From assembly GCA_030066715.1 (NCBI GenBank), contig JASJBC010000038.1:1-32036 (forward strand): a stretch of 32,036 nt of DNA. The letters are read 5' to 3'. The notes below the pieces were generated by a model, which had not been told where the DNA came from, made no database searches, and saw nothing but the letters and a program-made list of their open reading frames with translations. Both the position numbers and the translations under genes were made by a program. Shown here piece by piece: positions 15,200-23,513 of this stretch. This DNA is from Acidimicrobiia bacterium. GTDB taxonomy: Bacteria > Actinomycetota > Acidimicrobiia > Spongiisociales > UBA5794. Position 1 is the stretch's first letter; each line of letters opens with the position of its first letter.

Positions 15200-16930
15200 A
15201 TGCGCACACTCTTTGCATCTGCAGTGATAGTCGCCTCGGTTGTGGCGATGACGGCAACGGCTCTGGCCGATCTTCCCCCAGGGGGATCGTTCCGGGATGA
15301 CAACGGCAACGTCCACGAGGGGTACATCGAAGCGATCGCCGCCGAGGGGATCACCCGCGGCTGCAATCCTCCGCTCAACGACGAGTACTGCCCGTCCGAC
15401 TCTGTCACGCGCGGGCAGATGGCTGCTTTCCTGGTTCGCACGCTCGACCTCAGCGATGACGGCGGCACCGACTGGTTCACAGACGACAACGGCAATATCT
15501 TCGAGGCGGACATCAACAAACTGGCGACTGCCGGTATCACGCTCGGGTGCAATCCGCCCGACAACACCAACTTCTGCCCGGCGGACAGAGTCACTCGCGG
15601 GCAGATGGCGGCATTCCTGGTGCGGGCCTACGGATACACAGATTCCGGCTCCGGCGACTACTTCACAGATGATGACGGGTCGGTTTTCGAAGCAAGCATT
15701 GACCGGCTTGCAGCCGCCGGCATCACCCTCGGGTGTAATCCGCCAGACAACGATCTCTACTGCCCATACTCGTATGTGCAGAGAGACCAGATGGCGACTT
15801 TCCTCGGACGGGCCGAGGGCTTCACGCAGATGGTCCCACCGCCCCCGACCGTGCCCAGGGTCGAGACCATCGTCTCCGGGCTGAGTTTCCCCTTGTATGC
15901 GACCTCTCCCGACGGTGACGATCGTCTCTTCGTCGTCGAGAAGGGCGGTTACATCCGCATCGTGGAGAATGACGTGCTCCAGTCCGGTGCGTTCCTCGAC
16001 GTCAGCACCCTCGTTTCCCTCGGCGGGGAGCAGGGGCTGCTCGGGCTGGCGTTCCACCCGGAATACTCGAGCAACGGCCTCTTCTACATCTCGTATACGG
16101 ACAAATCCGGAGACTCGAAGATCGTGGAGTACTCGGTGTCCGCCGATCCAGATGTGGCGAACGCCGGCTCGGCCAGGACGATCATTGAGGTCAACCAGCC
16201 CTACTCGAACCACAACGGGGGGATGATCCTGTTCGACCAGGACGGCTATCTGCTGTTCGGTCTTGGTGACGGCGGATCAGGCGGGGATCCCTTGGAGCAC
16301 GGTCAGAACGCAGGCACGCTGCTGGGCTCCATGCTTCGGATCGACGTCGATGGGGACGACTTCCCCTCCGACTCCAGCCGCAACTACGCCATACCGGCCG
16401 ACAACCCGTTCGTGGGCAAGAGCGGGGCCGATGAGGCTTGGGCCATTGGTCTGCGCAATCCCTGGCGATTCTCGATCGACCCGGATACCGATCTGCTGTA
16501 CATAGGCGACGTCGGCCAGACTCGGTGGGAGGAAGTCGATGTCGCTCCGATGTCGGATGCGGGGCTCAACTATGGCTGGAACCCCTTCGAGGGCGACCAG
16601 TGCTACGACACCGGTGACGGCTGCAACCCGGCCGGTCTGACGTTCCCGGCGGTCGCCTACCCGCACTCCCAAGGTTGCTCGGTCACAGGTGGGTACGTCT
16701 ACCGGGGCGATGAGATGCTCGATCTCGTCGGCCACTACTTCTACGCCGACTACTGCCGCGGCCAGCTGCTCAGCTTCCGATACGTGGACGGTGTGGTTGG
16801 GGCCGAGCGCAACTGGACGCCCGAGGTGGGTGCGCTCGGTGCGGTCACGTCATTCGCCGTCGACAACTCCAATCGTCTTTATATCTTGAACAGCTCGGGA
16901 AGTCTCATGCGGCTGGCGCCGACGCCATGA
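15200..16930 (+). CDS. Secreted glucose/sorbosone dehydrogenase-like propeller with N-terminal SLH-like repeats
   Basis: A signal peptide (1-23, ending ALA) precedes three SLH-like repeats at about 28-206, each with GCNPP and a YCP or FCP cysteine. A proline linker (PPPPTVP) leads to a GSDH domain (about 220-576). The domain shows GLSFPLYATSPDGDDRLFVVEKGGYIRI, GLLGLAFHPEYSSNGLFYISY, the catalytic-type His in SNHNGG, LLFGLGDGGSGGDP, GLRNPWRFSIDP and GLNYGWNPFEG. Related enzymes oxidise aldoses with PQQ, but many such family members are uncharacterised, so the activity is unproven. The repeats are N-terminal here and C-terminal in the three sister genes. The stop overlaps the next ATG by 4 bp, giving an operon with the M15 gene. 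Confidence 0.88.
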   Translation: MRTLFASAVIVASVVAMTATALADLPPGGSFRDDNGNVHEGYIEAIAAEGITRGCNPPLNDEYCPSDSVTRGQMAAFLVRTLDLSDDGGTDWFTDDNGNIFEADINKLATAGITLGCNPPDNTNFCPADRVTRGQMAAFLVRAYGYTDSGSGDYFTDDDGSVFEASIDRLAAAGITLGCNPPDNDLYCPYSYVQRDQMATFLGRAEGFTQMVPPPPTVPRVETIVSGLSFPLYATSPDGDDRLFVVEKGGYIRIVENDVLQSGAFLDVSTLVSLGGEQGLLGLAFHPEYSSNGLFYISYTDKSGDSKIVEYSVSADPDVANAGSARTIIEVNQPYSNHNGGMILFDQDGYLLFGLGDGGSGGDPLEHGQNAGTLLGSMLRIDVDGDDFPSDSSRNYAIPADNPFVGKSGADEAWAIGLRNPWRFSIDPDTDLLYIGDVGQTRWEEVDVAPMSDAGLNYGWNPFEGDQCYDTGDGCNPAGLTFPAVAYPHSQGCSVTGGYVYRGDEMLDLVGHYFYADYCRGQLLSFRYVDGVVGAERNWTPEVGALGAVTSFAVDNSNRLYILNSSGSLMRLAPTP

Positions 16931-19011
16931 GGGCCGGTGCAGTGAGGTGGGTCTTGGCGGCGCTGATGGTCGCGGCCTTGTTGCCGGTGGCAGCACCGGC
17001 CGGCGCGGTCGTTGGGGAAGGCACTGCCACCATCTCCACCAACGAGTCATGGGGCTGTGGCCAACCGTCCACCGATGGCAGCTACGCCTCCAAGACCGGG
17101 AGCCTGGCCAACACCGAGCCGATTGGCGGACCCCGTGCCGAATTGCTCGGGCGGAGCATCGGCGAGATTCGCGACGACCTGGTTTGGTGGACCGTCCCCA
17201 TGTCCGGTGGCTATCGAGTCCTCATGCATGAGCGTGCGCTGCCTGCTCTCGATCAGGTCACGGCCAACCTGGCTGCGGAGCAGGCCAAAGGCAACTATTA
17301 CGCCATCAAGCCGAGCCAGACATACGGCTTCTCGCCCCGGACCATCGGCGGCCGGTATCAGCTCTCGCTGCATGCTCACGGCATCGCCATCGACATGAAC
17401 ACCGCATCCAACCCGTATCGAGGCGACAACGTCCTCATCACCGACATGCCGGCGTGGTTCGTGAAGGCGTGGACCGATGCCGGGTTCTGCTGGGGCGGCG
17501 ATTGGAAGTACGTGAAGGACCCGATGCACTTTGCGTGGATGGGCCCGGCCGCCACACCCGGGTACGAGGCCGTCCCCGATGCCTATCCGACCCGGACCGC
17601 GGCTGCGGGTTTCTCCGAGCAGGCATTGCGCACCACGACCGAGTTCGGGACGGTCAACGCCGACTATCGATACCTTCTCGGCGACGGTGACAGCGACGGC
17701 GTGGCCGATGTCTTCCAGCTGGTACCCCGGGAGAATGGGACTCGCCTCGAGTACTCCCAGAGCGATCGCAACCACGATTGGTGTTCCGTCGGCAGAGACC
17801 ACGCCACGGATGTCCACCTCGACGGCAGGGTTGCCCTTCTCGGCGACTATTCGCGAGTGGGGCGCAACGATCTGCTGCTCCTCGACACAGGTGGGCCGAC
17901 CCTGGACATCGAGGTGTCCCTGAAGCCGACGGGATTCGCCGAGTCGATCATGATCGCAACCTCCATCCCGGTGGAACCTGGTGACGATTACCTGCTGGGA
18001 GATCACAACGCCGACAGCCATATCGATCTCTACGTCGTTCGCCGCGATCTCGAGGCAACGAGCCTGGAGATCTACAGCGGTGCCGATGACTTCGCCACCC
18101 TTCTCGCCGAGGTGAACACCAATCTCGGGGACACGACACCCAGCCAGTTCACGCTGGGCGACACCAACCTCGATGAGCTCCCGGATCTGTTCGTCATCAC
18201 CCCGGTTGGTTCGTCCACCGAGGTCGAGGTCCTACATAATGGCTATCTGACCGTGGATCACACGTTCTCGGTAGACATCTCTGGCACCTTCATCGACGTC
18301 TTGGTCAACGACTACGACGGGGACGGGCGTGGCGATCTGTGGTTCTGGGATGACACTGGGACGTTGACGGTGCGCTTGGGCAACACCCGTCTGGCCGGCG
18401 TTCCGGTGAACTTCTGGCACAACGATCCGAATTGGGAGTGCGACCCGGATGCCCAGGCGTACGCCCATGACGGGATCTTCCGCGACGACGACGGCAACCT
18501 CCACGAGAACAACATCGAGAAGATCGCGCTCGTTGGGGTGACCAAGGGATGCAACCCGCCATTCAACGACGACTACTGCCCCGACAGCTACGTGACCCGC
18601 GGCGAGATGGCTGCCTTCCTCGTCCGTGCCTTGGGTCTCAGTGACGACGGTGGTCGCGACTGGTTCGGTGACGACGACGGCTCGGTCTTCGAGGCCGACA
18701 TCAACAAGCTCGCTGCGGCCGGCATCACCTTGGGATGCAACCCGCCTGCAAACGACAGCTTCTGCCCGCAGGACCGCGTGAGCCGAGAGCAGATGGCGGC
18801 GTTCCTCGTCAGGGCATTGGGCCTGACCGACGGAGCGGGCAGCGACCGGTTCACCGATGACGACTCTTCGATCTTCGAGGACCATATCGACCGTTTGGCG
18901 ACCGCAGGCATCACCCAAGGCTGCAATCCGCCGACCAACGACGAGTTCTGCCCAACGAACAACGTCCGCCGCGACGAAATGGCCAGCTTCCTGGCCCGCG
19001 CGCTGCCGTGA
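16927..19011 (+). CDS. Secreted M15 (VanY-like) carboxypeptidase with FG-GAP repeats and SLH-like repeats
   Basis: The 694-residue protein has a signal peptide (about 1-27, ending AGA). Its M15 domain (about 60-205) has the zinc site SLHAHGIAID (Ser147, His149, Asp156) and DPMHF (Asp198, His201), plus GFCWGGDW. VanY-like enzymes trim D-Ala or peptide ends in peptidoglycan. Residues about 250-480 contain five FG-GAP/VCBS-type units with Asp-rich loops, for example DGDSDGVAD (253-261) and DYDGDGRGD (462-470), likely calcium-binding. Three SLH-like repeats (about 516-694) end the protein. ATGA overlap with the dehydrogenase-like gene indicates co-translation. A long hairpin follows the stop by 3 nt. 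Confidence 0.9.
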   Translation: MRAGAVRWVLAALMVAALLPVAAPAGAVVGEGTATISTNESWGCGQPSTDGSYASKTGSLANTEPIGGPRAELLGRSIGEIRDDLVWWTVPMSGGYRVLMHERALPALDQVTANLAAEQAKGNYYAIKPSQTYGFSPRTIGGRYQLSLHAHGIAIDMNTASNPYRGDNVLITDMPAWFVKAWTDAGFCWGGDWKYVKDPMHFAWMGPAATPGYEAVPDAYPTRTAAAGFSEQALRTTTEFGTVNADYRYLLGDGDSDGVADVFQLVPRENGTRLEYSQSDRNHDWCSVGRDHATDVHLDGRVALLGDYSRVGRNDLLLLDTGGPTLDIEVSLKPTGFAESIMIATSIPVEPGDDYLLGDHNADSHIDLYVVRRDLEATSLEIYSGADDFATLLAEVNTNLGDTTPSQFTLGDTNLDELPDLFVITPVGSSTEVEVLHNGYLTVDHTFSVDISGTFIDVLVNDYDGDGRGDLWFWDDTGTLTVRLGNTRLAGVPVNFWHNDPNWECDPDAQAYAHDGIFRDDDGNLHENNIEKIALVGVTKGCNPPFNDDYCPDSYVTRGEMAAFLVRALGLSDDGGRDWFGDDDGSVFEADINKLAAAGITLGCNPPANDSFCPQDRVSREQMAAFLVRALGLTDGAGSDRFTDDDSSIFEDHIDRLATAGITQGCNPPTNDEFCPTNNVRRDEMASFLARALP
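18670..18707 (+). repeat. 38-nt direct repeat, copy 1 (inside SLH-like repeat)
   Basis: These 38 nt, coding for the DDDGSVFEADIN region of an SLH-like repeat in the M15 gene, are identical to 20772-20809 in the SpoIID gene, 2.1 kb away. Identity at the DNA level across two genes suggests recent duplication or gene conversion. Confidence 0.8.
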
Positions 19012-19014
19012 TCT

Positions 19015-19066
19015 CCGTTCTTGCGTAACTGGCGGCCTATATGGGCCGTGGCTTACGCAAGAACGG
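19015..19066. terminator. Long perfect hairpin after the M15 gene (terminator-like, no T-tract)
   Basis: Arms at 19015-19028 and 19053-19066 are 14-bp perfect complements. A nested 5-bp stem (19033-19037 with 19044-19048) closes over TATATG. It starts 3 nt after the M15 stop. No run of T follows on either strand, so it may instead protect the mRNA end, act with Rho, or be a dispersed palindromic element. Confidence 0.5.
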
Positions 19067-19181
19067 GTCTGTGGCCCCAGTTAATGCCAGGAGGGTATTG
19101 GGCATAGCGCAGGAGTTATACGATTATTGAGCAATCCCGGTGGCACTCAAGGTGTATCGCCGGACGTCGATAGCTGGAAGT

Positions 19182-21113
19182 ATGTCTGTGAGTAGGAGTT
19201 CCCGTTGGTGGCGCGCGGTGGCGTCGCTGGCAATGATCACGTCGCTGGTGGCGCCGGCAGGTTCTGCCGCGGCCGCAGAGGACGACACGGTCTCGTTTGT
19301 CGGGGCCGGTTGGGGCCATGGCGTAGGTCTCAGCCAGTACGGTGCCTACGGCGCATCTCGAGATGGCTGGACCGTCGATCAGATAACCGGTCACTTCTAC
19401 AAGGGGACCACGCTGACGACTCTCGGTGAGGATGGAACCAGCGTGGCGGACGACATCTGGGTCAGCCTGCGTCGCAACCAGGAGTCGATCACTCTCATCG
19501 CTCGCAAGATCTTCTACTCCGACGAGAACCCGCCGACGGCCGATGTCGTGGTCAACCCGGCCACCGACGCTTGGGTGATGGGGATCAACGAGAAGCTGCG
19601 AATCGACAGGATCGCGAACACCCGCAACTGCGACCTTACCTTCACCGACTCCGGCGGAGGCCTAGTGCGGGCAGTCGAGAACGTGTCCTGCGACATCAAG
19701 ATCGAATGGGACGGTGCCGAGGACAAGCCCACCCGCAAGATGGCCGTCGAGGGGTGCGAGTTCGCCGATTGGAACGGTTCGGAGAGCGCCTACCCGTCTG
19801 GGTCGCTGTACCGCGAGTGCCAGTACGGGCGTGGCTACATGGTGATCAAGCCACCCGGCGACGGGTCGACGGGCCCGTTCGACGTCACGGTGATCCTCGA
19901 TCTCGAGTCCTACGTGCTCGGCATCTCCGAGATGCCCTACTACTGGGGTCTGGCGCAAAACGGCGGGATGGCCGCCCTCGAAGCTCAGGCGATCGCCGCC
20001 CGCTCCTACGCCCGCGAGCTCATGCTGTACCGCGGTGAGGCCGGGAGCAACTCCTGCGGCGGATGGTGTCACGTTCGGGACGACACCTCCGACCAGCGAT
20101 ACATCGGCTGGGGGCACGGTTGGTCGACCTGGACTGCGGCGGTCGAGGCGACGGCCGGGAAGGTGATCACCCACCCTGATGCGTCGGAAGACGAAGAGTT
20201 CATCGTGCGCGCCTACTACTCCTCATCGAGCGGAGGTGCCACCGAGAACGTTCACGAGGTGTGGTCGAGCTTTGACGACCCCGTTCCCTACCTCATGACG
20301 GCGGACGATTCGTGGGCCCTGACGTCCATCAACCCTCACGCAGATTGGACGGTCACCAAGAGCGCCGACTACGTCGCCGGGAAGGTTGGGCTGGATACGC
20401 TCACCGGCGCCGCGGTCATCGAGAGACACACGTCGGGTAGCGCCAAGACCGTGCGGTTCACCGGGCTGGATGGCGGTGTCGAGACCTACGTCGACAGGAC
20501 CAGCGTCTGGGTGGATCAGACCATGGGGCTGCGGTCCATCTACTTCGACGTTCAGTTCGGCGACGTCGAGGTGCCTCCGTTCGACGACATCGCCGGCTCG
20601 GTCCACTACGACGACATCGCCTACATAGCCGACCTCGGGATCACCAAGGGCTGCAATCCGCCGGCGAACACCGACTTCTGCCCGGACGACAACGTCACCA
20701 GGGGCGAAATGGCGGCTTTCATCGTGCGGGCGCTGGGTCTCACCGACGACGGTGGTCAAAACTGGTTCACCGACGACGACGGCTCGGTCTTCGAGGCCGA
20801 CATCAACAAACTGCGGGCGGCCGAGATCACAGCCGGCTGCAACGGCGACGGCACTGAGTTCTGCCCGAACGATCCCGTGAGCCGAGGAGAGATGGCGGCG
20901 TTCCTCGTCCGCGGTCTCGGCTACTCGGATCCCGGTGCCGGGGATTGGTTCACCGATGACGATGGCTCGATCTTCGAGGACAATATCGACCGACTCAAGG
21001 TGGCCGGTGTCACCGTCGGCTGCAATCCGCCGGCCAACGACAAGTTCTGTCCGGACGATCCTGTGCAGCGCGACCAAATGGCCTCATTCCTGGCCAGAGC
21101 CCTCCGCGGCTAG
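19182..21113 (+). CDS. Secreted SpoIID/LytB domain protein with three C-terminal SLH-like repeats
   Basis: SpoIID/LytB proteins are murein-degrading or amidase-enhancing factors. The 643-residue product has a signal peptide (about 1-32). The motif WGHGVGLSQYGAYG (44-57) lies at the N-terminal end. The core segment follows, with LESYVLGISEMP (Glu250 is the expected catalytic residue), ALEAQAIAARSYA (266-278), and YYSSSSGG. Three SLH-like repeats (about 463-643) carry the Cys pairs; the second is a shorter variant, GCNGDGTEFC. The start is uncertain: ATG 19182 gives a compact signal peptide, while GTG 19140 adds 14 residues and neither has a good ribosome site. No sporulation genes are nearby, so a vegetative wall-remodelling role is more likely. 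Confidence 0.88.
   Translation: MSVSRSSRWWRAVASLAMITSLVAPAGSAAAAEDDTVSFVGAGWGHGVGLSQYGAYGASRDGWTVDQITGHFYKGTTLTTLGEDGTSVADDIWVSLRRNQESITLIARKIFYSDENPPTADVVVNPATDAWVMGINEKLRIDRIANTRNCDLTFTDSGGGLVRAVENVSCDIKIEWDGAEDKPTRKMAVEGCEFADWNGSESAYPSGSLYRECQYGRGYMVIKPPGDGSTGPFDVTVILDLESYVLGISEMPYYWGLAQNGGMAALEAQAIAARSYARELMLYRGEAGSNSCGGWCHVRDDTSDQRYIGWGHGWSTWTAAVEATAGKVITHPDASEDEEFIVRAYYSSSSGGATENVHEVWSSFDDPVPYLMTADDSWALTSINPHADWTVTKSADYVAGKVGLDTLTGAAVIERHTSGSAKTVRFTGLDGGVETYVDRTSVWVDQTMGLRSIYFDVQFGDVEVPPFDDIAGSVHYDDIAYIADLGITKGCNPPANTDFCPDDNVTRGEMAAFIVRALGLTDDGGQNWFTDDDGSVFEADINKLRAAEITAGCNGDGTEFCPNDPVSRGEMAAFLVRGLGYSDPGAGDWFTDDDGSIFEDNIDRLKVAGVTVGCNPPANDKFCPDDPVQRDQMASFLARALRG
20772..20809 (+). repeat. 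38-nt direct repeat, copy 2 (inside SLH-like repeat)
   Basis: Identical to 18670-18707 and at the same place in the protein repeat. It could support homologous recombination that deletes or swaps repeat units between the M15 and SpoIID genes. Confidence 0.8.
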
Positions 21114-21124
21114 CCGGCGCCCTC

Positions 21125-21130
21125 TACACT
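21125..21130 (+). promoter_or_regulatory. Putative -10 element (TACACT) for the nucleotide-sugar dehydrogenase gene
   Basis: TACACT fits TAnnnT and is 26 nt before ATG 21157. The resulting leader would contain ACGAGG at 21146-21151 as ribosome site, so this gene appears to have a normal short leader. Confidence 0.35.
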
Positions 21131-21156
21131 CCGCACACATTCGCAACGAGGTTCTT

Positions 21157-22455
21157 ATGGATAACGATCGTGCCCGCTTCTTTGCCGAGGAGAGCTGGAC
21201 CGGGGGAGTAATCGGTCTCGGCTACGTCGGCTTGCCGCTGGCCGTGACCATGGTCCAGAACGGCTTGCGGGCGATTGGGTTCGATCGTTCACCGCGCCGG
21301 GTCGAGATGCTGCAGCGAGGGATTTCTCCCGTCGAGGATGTCACCGACGAGGAACTGAGTGCGGCGCTTGCGGGGGGTCTGCAGATCACCTCCGATGAGA
21401 GCGATCTGGCGCAATCGGATGCGATATTCATCTGTGTGCCGAGCCCGCTTGGTCGCCATCGCGAGCCGGATCTGTCGTTCATCAAGTCCGCCGCCGCCAC
21501 GGTGGAGAACGTCGTCGGGCCGGGCATGCTTGTCTCGCTCGAGTCGACGACCTATCCGGGCACGACTGAGGACATCATCGTCCCAGCCGTGACCGGCAAG
21601 GGCCTCGTTGCCGACGAGGACGTCTTCGTTGCCTTCTCCCCGGAGCGCGTATCGCCCGGGGCCGAGATGAAGACCGGCGACATCCCCAAGGTGGTCGGTG
21701 GTATCTCGCCGACGTCGACCGAGGTGGCGGCTGCCGCCTACGCCAGGGTGGTCGCTGCGGTGCACCCGGTCTCGTCCGCCCGGGCTGCGGAGATGGCCAA
21801 ATTGCTCGAGAACACGTACCGCGCAGTAAACATTGGGCTGGTCAACGAGATGGCGCAGCTCGCCCACGAGCTCGACATCAATATATGGGAAGTCGTCGAT
21901 GCCGCGGCCACCAAGCCTTTTGGGTTCCACGCGTTCTACCCGGGCCCCGGAGTCGGCGGCCACTGCATCCCCCTCGACCCCCAGTTTCTCGCCTGGCGGG
22001 CGAAGGAAGCGAACTTCTCGACACGCTTCATCGACTTGGCGGAACAGGTCAACACCAAGATGCCCGAGTACGCCGCCACCCGCGTAGCCGATCTGCTCAA
22101 CCGGCATGGGAAGCCGGTCTTCGGCACGAGGATCCTCGGCATCGGCATCGCCTACAAGCCCGACGTGTCCGACGACCGCGAATCCGCGTCGATCGAGGTG
22201 CTCAAGGAACTGGAGCAGCGCGGCGCCCACGTGTCGGTCCTCGACCCGGTGGTCGGCAAGGCACGCATCGAGAGCCACGGGTTCCCCTCGGTCGGGGAGG
22301 ACGACTCGCTGGCCGACTTTGCCGTGGCCGTCCTGCTGACCGACCACGCGGTACTCGACTTGAAGCGGATTGCGGCCGAGGTGCCGCTCGTACTCGACAC
22401 GAGGGGAGCCTTCCGGCGCAGCGGCTACGAGCCGGACAACGTCGAGTTCCTGTGA
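21157..22455 (+). CDS. UDP-sugar 6-dehydrogenase (WbpA/WecC/TviB family)
   Basis: The enzyme oxidises the C6 alcohol of a UDP-hexosamine (UDP-GlcNAc or UDP-ManNAc type) to a uronic acid with NAD, two turns per product. The 432 residues show the NAD motif GVIGLGYVGLPLA (17-29), CVPSPLG (93-99), the central AEMAKLLENTYRAVNIGL with Lys215, and the catalytic Cys270 in GPGVGGHCIPLDP. The C-terminal domain has GIAYKPDVSDDRESAS. These features favour the UDP-HexNAc group over UDP-glucose dehydrogenase. ACGAGG lies 5 nt before the ATG. It overlaps the GT4 gene by 4 bp. It would supply an aminouronic acid for the surface polysaccharide. Confidence 0.92.
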   Translation: MDNDRARFFAEESWTGGVIGLGYVGLPLAVTMVQNGLRAIGFDRSPRRVEMLQRGISPVEDVTDEELSAALAGGLQITSDESDLAQSDAIFICVPSPLGRHREPDLSFIKSAAATVENVVGPGMLVSLESTTYPGTTEDIIVPAVTGKGLVADEDVFVAFSPERVSPGAEMKTGDIPKVVGGISPTSTEVAAAAYARVVAAVHPVSSARAAEMAKLLENTYRAVNIGLVNEMAQLAHELDINIWEVVDAAATKPFGFHAFYPGPGVGGHCIPLDPQFLAWRAKEANFSTRFIDLAEQVNTKMPEYAATRVADLLNRHGKPVFGTRILGIGIAYKPDVSDDRESASIEVLKELEQRGAHVSVLDPVVGKARIESHGFPSVGEDDSLADFAVAVLLTDHAVLDLKRIAAEVPLVLDTRGAFRRSGYEPDNVEFL

Positions 22456-23513
22456 AGCCCCGGCTGCTCGTCGTCTCGACAGTCCATCCGGCCGATGACC
22501 CGCGCATACGGAGGAAGCTCATCGGCACTCTTCAGGAGGATTGGGCAGTCACGTTCGCCGCGAAGGGTCGTGGCCCGGTCGACCGGACGGGGCTGGAGTG
22601 GCGTGAACTGAGCGGCGGCCGGGTGATGCGCTGGCTGCGGGCGGGACGGCTCTTGGTGACCGGCCGCTACGACGTGGCCTCACTGCACGATCCGGAGTTG
22701 CTGCCGCTGGGTCTTCTGGCCTCGCTGCGGAAGCGGCGGATCGTCTTCGACGTCCACGAGAACATCCCCGCCCAGCTGCGGACCAAAGACTGGCTGCCCC
22801 GGTGGCTGCGCCGCCCCGTTGCCGCACTGGCGGCACGGCTGCTGCGGTGGGGGGAGCGGCGGTTGGATATCACGCTCGCCGAGGCCGGCTACGCCGAACT
22901 GTTCCGCAGGGAGCACCCGGTGTTTCCGAACTATCTGGCGGGCGACCCGCCGGCCCCGCGGTCCGTTGATGCGGAGACCGGCATTGTCTATCTCGGCGAC
23001 GTGACCGAGGCGCGGGGAATCGCCCTTGCGGTGGAAGCTGCGGGCCGGGCTGGGGCGGAGCACTTCACGGTCCTGGGTCGTTGCACCCCAGATTTTCGGG
23101 CGCAGCTAGTGGCGATTGCCGCCGATCATCAGCTTCATCTTCGCTTCCACGGGTTCGTCACCCCTGATCGGGCTCTGGAGATCGTGGCCGGTGCCGAAAT
23201 GGGCCTGTCCCCGCTACTGGACCTCCCCAACTACCGCCGGTCGCTGCCGACAAAGGTCCTCGAGTATCTCGCAGTCGGGGTCCCCACCATCGCTTCGGAT
23301 CTGCCCGGGACGAGGTCGGTGGTAGCCAACAAACCTGGGGTACTGCTCGTTCCGGCGGGGGACCTCGAAGCCTGGACCAAGGCAATCGCAGAGGTCGGCG
23401 CCGACTCTGCACTCCGCAACGCAGCGGCGGCCGGGGCTGCGGCCATCCGCGACAGCTATGCATGGCCCGCAGACGAGGTTCGGGCGTTCTACGCCGGGCT
23501 GCTGGCGAACTAG
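22452..23513 (+). CDS. GT4 family glycosyltransferase
   Basis: A 353-residue GT-B enzyme, shorter than most GT4 members (about 370-400). The acceptor half contains VSTVHPADDPRIRRKLIGTL and VFDVHENIPAQL, typical of WbuB-like transferases. The donor half has GIVYLGDVTEARGIALAV, LHLRFHGFVTPDRALEIVAGAEMGLSPL and LPTKVLEYLAVGVPTIASDLPGTR, with the conserved glutamate of the E-x7-E region. GTG at 22452 overlaps the dehydrogenase stop, so it probably uses the aminouronic acid made by its neighbour. The TAG stop shares a CTAG with the convergent gene. Confidence 0.9.
   Translation: MKPRLLVVSTVHPADDPRIRRKLIGTLQEDWAVTFAAKGRGPVDRTGLEWRELSGGRVMRWLRAGRLLVTGRYDVASLHDPELLPLGLLASLRKRRIVFDVHENIPAQLRTKDWLPRWLRRPVAALAARLLRWGERRLDITLAEAGYAELFRREHPVFPNYLAGDPPAPRSVDAETGIVYLGDVTEARGIALAVEAAGRAGAEHFTVLGRCTPDFRAQLVAIAADHQLHLRFHGFVTPDRALEIVAGAEMGLSPLLDLPNYRRSLPTKVLEYLAVGVPTIASDLPGTRSVVANKPGVLLVPAGDLEAWTKAIAEVGADSALRNAAAAGAAAIRDSYAWPADEVRAFYAGLLAN

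Noticed and set aside
8252-21110. Regularly repeated sequence that might suggest a CRISPR array
   Set aside because: The repeats are in frame, encode SLH-like protein units of about 60 residues, vary in sequence and occur in four separate genes.
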